Assembly (NCBI GenBank): GCA_005792805.1
Contig: SXQV01000031.1
Coordinates: 1 to 16,240, forward strand
Reading direction: 5' to 3'
Origin: Methylococcaceae bacterium
GTDB lineage: Bacteria; Pseudomonadota; Gammaproteobacteria; Methylococcales; Methylococcaceae
DNA length: 16,240 nt
A program made the position numbers and the translations under genes. The notes under the pieces are model-generated. The model was not told the origin of the DNA. It ran no database searches and saw only the letters and a program-made list of their open reading frames with translations. Below are positions 1 through 6,014 of this stretch, piece after piece; position 1 is the stretch's first letter; every line of letters begins with the position of its first letter.

Positions 1-490
1 GCGGTCGGCTTCGTCGAGCACCAGCACGTCGATTTCATTCAACTTCACATAACCTTGGGATACGAGATCCAGCAGGCGGCCCGGGGTGGCGATCAGAATG
101 TCCACACCCCGACGCACGGCGTCGATTTGCGGCTGCATACCGACACCGCCAAAGATGACCGCCGCCTTGACCGGGGTGAATTCACCGTAGTTGCGAACGC
201 TGTCGTTCACCTGTGCCGCCAGTTCGCGAGTGGGCACCAGCACCAGGACGCGCGGGGCGCGGCCTGGCCGCGCACGCTCGCCGGTTCGGCCAAAATCGAG
301 AAGCCGTTGCAACAGCGGAAGGGTAAAGGCAGCGGTTTTGCCGGTGCCGGTCTGGGCAGCGGCGAGCAAATCACGACCGGCGAGAACCGCCGGAATGGCC
401 TGCGACTGGATCGGCGTCGGTGCCGAATAACCCTGCTCGGCAATCGCGCGCAGAAGGGTCTTATCGAGGCCCAGGGAAGAAAAAGCCATA
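1..490 (-). CDS. rhlE: DEAD-box ATP-dependent RNA helicase, N-terminal part (RhlE type)
   Basis: ATP-dependent RNA helicase that remodels RNA duplexes in the cytoplasm (ribosome assembly, mRNA decay, cold adaptation in this family). I translated 163 codons from the ATG at 488-490 before the window edge cuts the gene. The N-terminus starts MAFSSLGL and carries the Q motif (aromatic F3, then PTPIQ near residues 25-29), Walker A AQTGTGKT (45-52), motif Ia PTREL (86-90), motif Ib TPGR (135-138) and DEAD (159-162). RecA domain 1 is therefore intact; domain 2 and the tail lie outside. An AGGA sits 11 nt before the ATG. The absence of any N-terminal extension before the Q motif and the general sequence fit RhlE better than SrmB or DeaD, but the distinguishing C-terminus is not visible, so the family call is sure and the symbol only likely. 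Confidence 0.9.
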
Positions 491-796
491 AGTAATAAAT
501 TCCTGTACGCCAGTCCGTGTGACCGTCGAAGGACGATCTGGGCGTATTGATAGAGTAATCAAGACATGGGCGAATACCGGGATACGGACTTCCGGTACAT
601 CGCAAGGTTTGCAGGAGGAATCGAGGCTGGGTTCGCCTGGAGGCGATCGCTTTGGAAGGAGAAGGCCGGACGTATCCTCGGGGCCGGTCCAGGACCGCAC
701 CGCGACAAACTGTCGGCAAGGATACGCCGATTGACAGGGGAAGGCGAATTTTATTTTGACGCCGGCAGTTGCCGAGGCTGTTTGCCGTCAGGTCAA
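491..796. other. Gene-free stretch: helicase leader / intergenic region
   Basis: About 306 bases lie between the helicase start and the stop of the four-cysteine protein, both on the minus strand. Open frames crossing it on either strand have no homology I recognise and no good ribosome binding site, so I treat it as non-coding. It probably holds the helicase promoter and a long 5' leader, plus the structured element at 671-726. I could not point to a convincing -35/-10 pair for the helicase, and I see no U-tailed terminator hairpin for the gene upstream. Confidence 0.5.
671..726 (-). other. Possible three-way-junction RNA/DNA structure in the helicase leader
   Basis: An 8-bp perfect outer stem (CGTATCCT at 671-678 with AGGATACG at 719-726) encloses two perfect inner hairpins: CGGTCC-A-GGACCG at 685-697 (five pairs with a CAG loop in RNA) and CGACA-AAC-TGTCG at 703-715. 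The fold is symmetrical, so it could form on either strand; the minus strand is the one expected to be transcribed, as leader RNA about 180 nt before the helicase start. No U-run follows it, so it is not a simple terminator. Its function is unknown, and chance remains possible. Confidence 0.35.
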
Positions 797-1279
797 TTAT
801 TTCGATGGTTCGATCAGTGCCTCACCCGTTGGCGCCACGGGTTTGCCGGGGATCTCCGGGAAACAGGTCTCGGCCTCCTTTTTCGCATTCTTCAGCCGGT
901 CGCGCAGTACCTTGGATTTTGGTGGGTCACGGAACTCGCCGCCCTTGTCACCGGGCGTGTCGAACATGTAAGTGAAGGTCAATGCTTCGGAATAATCCTG
1001 GAAAGTCATCTGACTAGCGATCTGATCCACGGCGCAGACACAGTGATAGGAATTATCCAGATTGATGCCACCGTGCTCGGCCATGCACTGCATGACATAT
1101 TCAACGCGGGCCTGGGTCGGAAAGTCGTTGACCCGTGGCTTGGCTGTAGCCGCAAGTTGCTCTGTGGCTGTTTTTTTGGCCGGTGGCTTAACCGCATTGG
1201 CGGCACTGGCCGATGAGGATATGCACATGGCTAACGCAAGAGTGGCGGCCACACAAAGGGGGGACGATTGGATTTTCAT
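797..1279 (-). CDS. Small exported four-cysteine protein, function unknown
   Basis: A 160-residue protein with a clear Sec signal peptide: a short positive N-terminus (MK), hydrophobic stretch VAATLALAMCI and an Ala-rich cleavage site near residues 24-27 (ASA-A). The mature part starts with a Pro/Lys-rich linker. It then has a compact domain with four cysteines at about 65, 80, 82 and 139, arranged C-x14-C-x-C and a distant C near the end. There is no CxxCH, so it is not a c-type cytochrome; disulfides or metal binding are possible. The conserved-looking core reads YVMQCMAEHGG...YHCVCAVDQIA. It follows the DUF302-like lipoprotein on the same strand after 56 bp, so one transcript is likely. 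I do not recognise a named function; small proteins of this pattern are normally annotated as hypothetical. Confidence 0.8.
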   Translation of the reverse strand: MKIQSSPLCVAATLALAMCISSSASAANAVKPPAKKTATEQLAATAKPRVNDFPTQARVEYVMQCMAEHGGINLDNSYHCVCAVDQIASQMTFQDYSEALTFTYMFDTPGDKGGEFRDPPKSKVLRDRLKNAKKEAETCFPEIPGKPVAPTGEALIEPSK

Positions 1280-1335
1280 GAATTAAGCTGGCAGTGTTGT
1301 GATCGGACAGATGATAGAGGAGAGTGAGTCAGGGC

Positions 1336-1806
1336 TCAATTTTCGACCGCGAAATGGACAATGGCCTTGAGCTCCTCATTCATTTTGCGTGCGAAGTCGT
1401 TCAGACGGGGATCGGTATTGCCGGTCGGTAACAAATGCGTGGTGACGACAACCTTGCCCCCCTCCGAACGCACTGCCACGTTGCAGGGCATCCAGGCTAC
1501 GCTGGCTGGCGACATCTCCAGCATCACCCGTGCCTGCGCCAGGTTACAGAACTGGATCGTGTCATAGTCGGGAAACGCGCCGTGATCGCGTTCGCGAATC
1601 ACGCTACCGATCTTGTTATGCCCGGTGATGCGAAAATTGCGCTCGGTGATGGCGACTTCCAGTTCCGCCAGTACGTCGGCGTAGGGTTTGGTCGTGGTTG
1701 CAGCGGAATAGTACGGGGGCTCCGGTTCCAGCGGCGAGCAGGCACACAGCAGCCAAAACAGTGTGGCAATCAGATAGGAAGTCAGCTGGCGCAAGGCCCG
1801 GATCAT
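1336..1806 (-). CDS. DUF302-like lipoprotein
   Basis: A 156-residue exported protein. Residues 1-23 form a lipoprotein signal: positive MIRALRQ, hydrophobic LIATLFWLL, then a lipobox-like LCAC with the probable lipidated Cys near residue 23. The mature region has the pattern of DUF302 proteins: an N-terminal PYADVLAELEVAITERNFRITGHNKIG segment, a central block on cysteine and Met/Pro (FCNLAQARVMLEMSP...PCNVAV), and a closing segment that ends in a helix (NDFARKMNEELKAIV). DUF302 domains are small alpha/beta folds of unknown role, sometimes thought to bind small ligands. The gene shares only 26 bp with the divergent mobA start, so its promoter must sit inside the 5' end of mobA or in that short gap. 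It probably forms an operon with the four-cysteine exported protein downstream. Confidence 0.78.
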   Translation of the reverse strand: MIRALRQLTSYLIATLFWLLCACSPLEPEPPYYSAATTTKPYADVLAELEVAITERNFRITGHNKIGSVIRERDHGAFPDYDTIQFCNLAQARVMLEMSPASVAWMPCNVAVRSEGGKVVVTTHLLPTGNTDPRLNDFARKMNEELKAIVHFAVEN

Positions 1807-1832
1807 GGGGTGTATTCAGGGTTAAGAAGACA

Positions 1833-2450
1833 ATGGGGCAAATTACCACCGTGATGACTAATAGGGTAGATACCACCGGCGTCGTCCTGGCGGGCGGGCG
1901 TGGCCAGCGCATGGGGGGCGAGGACAAAGGGCTGCTGCTCTGGCGTGGGCAGTCGTTAGTGAGTCACGCGCTGACCGCCCTGGGCGAAGCGGTTGAGACA
2001 CGGCTGATTAACGCCAATCGCAATCTTGCAGCCTATGCAGCGCTGGGTTTTCCCGTGATCCCGGATGCCAATGACCGTTTCGATGGGCCGCTGGCGGGGC
2101 TCTTGAGTGCGATGCGGGCTGCCGCGACGCCCTATGTGCTGACCGTTCCCTGCGATGCGCCGCTGTTGACCGGCAAGCTGTTACAACGGCTGGTTGAACG
2201 TCTCGAAATGTCAGGCACCGCCATCGCCGTGGCCCATGACGGCGAGCGGCTGCATCCGGTGGTGATGCTGGCCGAAACCGGCCTGGCCGACGATCTGCAG
2301 GCGTATCTGGACACCGGCGAGCGCAGGGTGGAACACTGGATCCGCCGGCATCGCTGGGTGAGCGTCGACTTCAGCGACATGCCCGGTGCGCTGGTCAACA
2401 TCAATACTCCGGACGAACTGGCTCAGCTGGATGCCCATGGTCTTCCATAA
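1833..2450 (+). CDS. mobA: Molybdenum cofactor guanylyltransferase MobA
   Basis: Cytoplasmic enzyme that transfers GMP from GTP to molybdopterin-Mo, giving the MGD cofactor used by DMSO-reductase-family enzymes such as nitrate reductase and formate dehydrogenase. The nucleotide-binding signature is complete: VVLAGGRGQRMGG followed by DKG (residues 17-33), then ANR, a DRFDGPLAGLLSAM block (about 72-85), and VPCDAPLL with the Mg-binding Asp. It ends with the usual VNINTPDEL near the C-terminus. The length of 205 aa is close to the roughly 195 aa of E. coli MobA. Start choice is uncertain: the ATG at 1833 follows AAGAAGA closely, while GTG 1851 and ATG 1854 are in-frame alternatives with poor ribosome sites; the conserved domain begins just after all three. 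No mobB or molybdoenzyme gene is adjacent, so this appears to be a stand-alone gene. Confidence 0.93.
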   Translation: MGQITTVMTNRVDTTGVVLAGGRGQRMGGEDKGLLLWRGQSLVSHALTALGEAVETRLINANRNLAAYAALGFPVIPDANDRFDGPLAGLLSAMRAAATPYVLTVPCDAPLLTGKLLQRLVERLEMSGTAIAVAHDGERLHPVVMLAETGLADDLQAYLDTGERRVEHWIRRHRWVSVDFSDMPGALVNINTPDELAQLDAHGLP

Positions 2451-2487
2451 CGCTGGCCTCATTCGGCCCTACCGATCGCATCGAGGA

Positions 2488-3429
2488 TTATCCCGGCTTC
2501 ACCGCCCGGAACAGGCAGTACCTGACCAGACCGCCATTGAATACCTTCCACTGCGCCAGCGCGACTTTGAAATTTGCCGTCTGGGCCTTTTTGCGGAGCC
2601 CTAACCCATGCATGACAACCTGCATGGGGTAAGTCCATAGCGCGGTCAGATACATGCGGCGGGCCGAAGGCATCGTTTCCTGGGTAGCCTCGCTGATCTG
2701 CACATCCCTGAACCCGCATTCTTCCATGCCGGACTGGAATTCATCGATGCTGGAGAGATTGGGCACCGCCCAACCGTTGAGGCAATCCATGACGGCCTGC
2801 CATTCCTCCTCGTTAAATTCACGACGAGTGGCATAACCATCACAAGCAATCAGGGTGCCGCCCTTACGCAGCAGCCGATAGGCTTCTCGAAAGAAATCAC
2901 GCTTATCAACAGCGTAGCAACTACTTTCGACCGCCCACACGACATCGAAGGACTCATCCGGAAACGGAGTTTTACAGAAATCCGCAACCTGGAAATCGAC
3001 CTTATCGGCAACGCCATGACGTTGGGCATTGCGGGTGGCATGCCGGACCTGCTCGGCGCTAACGGTAATACCCGTGGCACGGCAGCCGATGTTTTTGGCC
3101 AGCCAGATGGAGCTGCCACCAATCCCGCAGCCGGCATCCAGCACATGGTCTGTGAGTTTGATGCCGGCAACCTCGGCCATGATGCGGTTCTTGTTGAGCA
3201 GCGCCTGACTGTGAGTCTTGATGCCCTCCTCCCAATAACCGTAGTGCAGGGCCAAATTTTCGTTATCGAACCAGGCGGTTCGGTAATCCCAATAGCAATC
3301 ATCGTAATGCTTGGCTGTATCCACCCGAATCTCTTCTTCGGAGAAGCCGGCATCCTTGCGCAGGCTATCGGTGCGGTAATCCCGATTGGGTTCGAGGTAA
3401 TAGCTTCTTTTCTTCGTGTCTGTGGCCAT
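2488..3429 (-). CDS. SAM-dependent methyltransferase, tocopherol/sterol methyltransferase type
   Basis: A 313-aa class I methyltransferase. Motif I is VLDAGCGIGGSS (about residues 96-107), followed by GITVSAEQV, an acidic VADFCKTPFPDESFDVVWAVES block and the post-motif helix FFREAYRLLRKGGTL. These blocks, with the SS/CY pair after WAVE and the segment LALHYGYWEEGI before motif I, match the gamma-tocopherol methyltransferase / sterol C-24 methyltransferase group rather than UbiE or CFA synthase. There is no signal or transit peptide. The substrate cannot be read from sequence: a small lipid, alkaloid-like amine or quinol-type compound is possible. The ATG at 3429 is preferred because the domain begins right after it; a 16-residue upstream extension is possible but unlike the family. 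It is convergent with mobA (37 bp between stops) and lies about 195 bp downstream of hppA on the same strand. Confidence 0.85.
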   Translation of the reverse strand: MATDTKKRSYYLEPNRDYRTDSLRKDAGFSEEEIRVDTAKHYDDCYWDYRTAWFDNENLALHYGYWEEGIKTHSQALLNKNRIMAEVAGIKLTDHVLDAGCGIGGSSIWLAKNIGCRATGITVSAEQVRHATRNAQRHGVADKVDFQVADFCKTPFPDESFDVVWAVESSCYAVDKRDFFREAYRLLRKGGTLIACDGYATRREFNEEEWQAVMDCLNGWAVPNLSSIDEFQSGMEECGFRDVQISEATQETMPSARRMYLTALWTYPMQVVMHGLGLRKKAQTANFKVALAQWKVFNGGLVRYCLFRAVKPG

Positions 3430-3623
3430 GATCCGTATTGAAGGTCTCAATAATAATTGGCGAAAGAAACCCGCCATAGAGCGGTGCGGTTGCCCTCAAA
3501 CAAGAAATTCCCGGCCCCTTGCGAAGCCAGGAATTCTATTTAAGCGACAACTGAACCTGACAGCGAGCCGCTCCTTCGAAACAAGGCCCACCCTGCGCAA
3601 CGGCAGGATGAGCGTGTCCCTGC

Positions 3624-5729
3624 TTAGAAGTTGAACCAACCCGAGCCGAAGGAGGTCGCAAACACGAGGCTCACGATGCTCATCAGCTTGATCAGAATGT
3701 TCAGTGACGGGCCACTGGTGTCCTTGAAGGGATCGCCCACGGTGTCGCCGACAACGGCTGCCTTATGCGCATCGGAACCCTTACCGCCGAGTTGCCCGGT
3801 TTCGATCCATTTCTTGGCGTTATCCCAGGCACCGCCCGCATTGGCCATCATGACCGCGAGCAGGAAGCCGGAGGCGGTGGTGCCGACCAGCAGACCAGCC
3901 AGGGCTTCCTTACCCAGGATCATGCCCACCACAAGCGGGACAATGACAGCCAATGCACCCGGCAGAACCATCTGCCGCAGGGCACCCTCGGTGCTGATAC
4001 CAACGCAAGCGGCGTAATCCGGCTTGCCAGTCCCATCCATAATGCCCGGGATTTCCTTGAACTGACGACGCACTTCGAGAACGATGTCGTACGCGGCCTT
4101 ACCAACGGCTGTCATGGTCAGGGCCGAGAAGAAATACGGCATCATCGCACCAATCAGAATACCCGGCAGCATAGTGGGGCTCAGGATATTCAAGGATTCA
4201 ACCTTGGCGGCCGTTACGTAGGCTGCCAGTAGCGCTAACGCCGTGAGAACGGCGGAGCCAATCGCGAAACCCTTACCGGTAGCCGCCGTGGTGTTGCCGA
4301 GACTATCCAGCGCATCAGTACGCTCACGCACTTCTTTGGGCAGATGACTCATTTCAGCAATACCGCCCGCATTGTCAGCTACCGGACCGTAAGCGTCGGT
4401 CGCCAGCGTCACACCCAGGGTGCTCAACATACCCACGCCTGCCAACGCAACCGCGTAGAGACCCGCCGTGATCGTGCCATCGGCCTTCATCCCCAGCCAG
4501 ATGCTCAGAAGAATGGCGACAGCGGTAATGAGTACTGGAATTGCGGTGCTCATCATGCCGACGGCGGTACCCTGAATGATGGTGGTAGCCGCACCCGTCT
4601 CGCAGGACTTGGCGATGGACTGGACGGGTTTCTCGGTATAGGAGGTGTAGTACTCGGTGACGTAGGCAATGCCATTACCCGCTACCAGACCGACCAGAAT
4701 GACCAACCAGTAATTGAAGCTGACTCCAGTCAGAATGACGGCGGCCAGCGAAAGGCCAAGAATTACCACAGAGGCGCCCCAGACGGAACGGCGGAGTGCG
4801 TGCAGCAAATCCTCAAGGCTCGCATTTTCATCAATCCTGTGAACATGCTTGTCGATATGCCGGCTGAGAAATTCCGGCAACTTGATGGAGTCATCTCCGC
4901 CGATGACCATGTAGATGCCGAATAGCGACGCCACGACACCCACCGCAGCCACCAGGAAAGGTAGACCGATGAAGGCAAGCGCATTCGTGCCAAGGCTAGC
5001 GCCCAAGGCAGCCGCCGCAATGATGGAGCTACTGTAGCTTTCGAAAAGGTCAGCACCCATACCGGCAACGTCGCCGACGTTGTCGCCGACATTGTCCGCA
5101 ATCACGGCCGGATTGCGGGGGTCATCCTCCGGGATGCCCTGCTCCACCTTGCCGACCAAGTCTGCGCCGACATCCGCTGCCTTGGTATAGATACCACCGC
5201 CAACACGGGCAAACAACGCAATGCTGCTCGCGCCGAAACCGAAACCGGTGATGTAAGTGAGCTGATTGGGATCACCGCTGAAGTACAAGAACAGAAGCGT
5301 CATGCCCAGCAAGCTGAAGCTGACTACCGACATACCCATGATGGCACCGCTGCCAAAAGCCACGCGCAAACCCTCGTGGAGTCCTTTGCTCGCAGCTGCT
5401 GCGGTACGGACATTGGCGCGCACAGCAACGTACATCCCAAGATAGCCGGCGCCAGCAGAAGCAATGGCACCGATGATGAAGGACATCGCGGTCTGCCATT
5501 GCAGGAAGACAGTGATCACCACAGCGACAATGGCTACGAAAATACCAAGAACCCGATATTCGCGGTTCAGAAACGCTGAAGCGCCTTCCTGAATGGCCAA
5601 GGCAATGGCTCGCATGGTGTCATTGCCTTGGTCATAACTGAGAACTCGCTTGAACTGCCAGAGTACGTACCATACCCCGACCAGGCCCATCAGCAGTGCG
5701 ATGGTGACTGATGCATTAGCTTGCAACAC
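3624..5729 (-). CDS. hppA: Membrane-bound ion-translocating pyrophosphatase, K+-dependent type
   Basis: Inner-membrane enzyme that couples hydrolysis of cytoplasmic pyrophosphate to H+ (or Na+) export, saving energy from biosynthetic PPi. The 701 residues, many hydrophobic segments (16 expected) and substrate-site motifs are all typical: GGGIYTKAADVGADLVGKVE followed by the acidic EDDPRNPAVIADNVGDNVGD (about 178-222), and a C-terminal GDTVGDPFKDTSGPS block. The GNTTAATGKG motif near residue 480 has Ala where K+-independent enzymes have Lys (GNTTKA), so I class it as K+-dependent; sequence alone does not settle H+ versus Na+ pumping. The start is GTG (5727-5729), supported by AGAGAGGT seven nt upstream; no in-frame ATG comes close to that. 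A sigma-70-like promoter lies at 5767-5794. It stands alone, with TAA at 3624-3626. Confidence 0.96.
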   Translation of the reverse strand: MLQANASVTIALLMGLVGVWYVLWQFKRVLSYDQGNDTMRAIALAIQEGASAFLNREYRVLGIFVAIVAVVITVFLQWQTAMSFIIGAIASAGAGYLGMYVAVRANVRTAAAASKGLHEGLRVAFGSGAIMGMSVVSFSLLGMTLLFLYFSGDPNQLTYITGFGFGASSIALFARVGGGIYTKAADVGADLVGKVEQGIPEDDPRNPAVIADNVGDNVGDVAGMGADLFESYSSSIIAAAALGASLGTNALAFIGLPFLVAAVGVVASLFGIYMVIGGDDSIKLPEFLSRHIDKHVHRIDENASLEDLLHALRRSVWGASVVILGLSLAAVILTGVSFNYWLVILVGLVAGNGIAYVTEYYTSYTEKPVQSIAKSCETGAATTIIQGTAVGMMSTAIPVLITAVAILLSIWLGMKADGTITAGLYAVALAGVGMLSTLGVTLATDAYGPVADNAGGIAEMSHLPKEVRERTDALDSLGNTTAATGKGFAIGSAVLTALALLAAYVTAAKVESLNILSPTMLPGILIGAMMPYFFSALTMTAVGKAAYDIVLEVRRQFKEIPGIMDGTGKPDYAACVGISTEGALRQMVLPGALAVIVPLVVGMILGKEALAGLLVGTTASGFLLAVMMANAGGAWDNAKKWIETGQLGGKGSDAHKAAVVGDTVGDPFKDTSGPSLNILIKLMSIVSLVFATSFGSGWFNF

Positions 5730-5766
5730 GATGTCTACCTCTCTTTGAAGTTAATTATTCTGGATT

Positions 5767-5794
5767 ATTATCGAGTGGAACCCTGGCTCGTCCA
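5767..5794 (-). promoter_or_regulatory. Sigma-70-like promoter of hppA
   Basis: On the minus strand, TGGACG (-35, 5789-5794, four of six matches to TTGACA) is followed after 16 bp by GATAAT (-10, 5767-5772, five of six). A start near 5760 would give a leader of about 30 nt ending in the strong AGAGAGG ribosome site before the GTG start. Confidence 0.5.
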
Positions 5795-5873
5795 CGACGC
5801 ACCCGCCTCTTTGCACCTTTAGAAGCCGGCCCGGTCTTGTTTAACCTTTGGTTGACACACCATTCACGGCCAC

Positions 5874-5892
5874 AAAAACCTCGGTGGAGGTT
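5874..5892 (-). terminator. Rho-independent terminator after the zeta-like gene
   Basis: Minus strand: AACCTC, loop CACC, GAGGTT, running into TTTTT (5874-5878; its first two T's are the last two bases of the stem). The six-bp stem with a tetraloop and U-run lies about 120 bp past the stop of the large P-loop protein and before the hppA promoter, so it would insulate hppA from upstream transcription. The stem is short, so efficiency may be modest. Confidence 0.55.
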
Positions 5893-6014
5893 ACTCAAAT
5901 TTCGGCGCAAGCTCAATAAGAAATGGCATCAATGTGTGGGGAACGACGCAAAAAGTTCCCGCCAGCGCTGTTAGATCGGCCTGCATTCGCTCCTGATACG
6001 CGGCAGGCGGTGCG

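Noticed and set aside
731..759. Plus-strand promoter (perfect TTGACA at 731-736)
   Set aside because: No acceptable -10 lies 16-18 bp downstream, and no plus-strand gene follows for a kilobase.
566..1216. Long plus-strand open frame (216 codons) opposite the four-cysteine protein
   Set aside because: It is low in recognisable domains and has no ribosome site, and the minus-strand frame it overlaps has a signal peptide and stronger coding character.
2451..2487. Bidirectional terminator between mobA and the methyltransferase
   Set aside because: Only a four-bp GGCC/GGCC pair with no T-run was found.
3588..3623. Terminator after hppA (CCTGC/GCAGG hairpins around 3590-3608)
   Set aside because: Two competing five-bp stems and no clean U-run on the minus strand; not strong enough to list.
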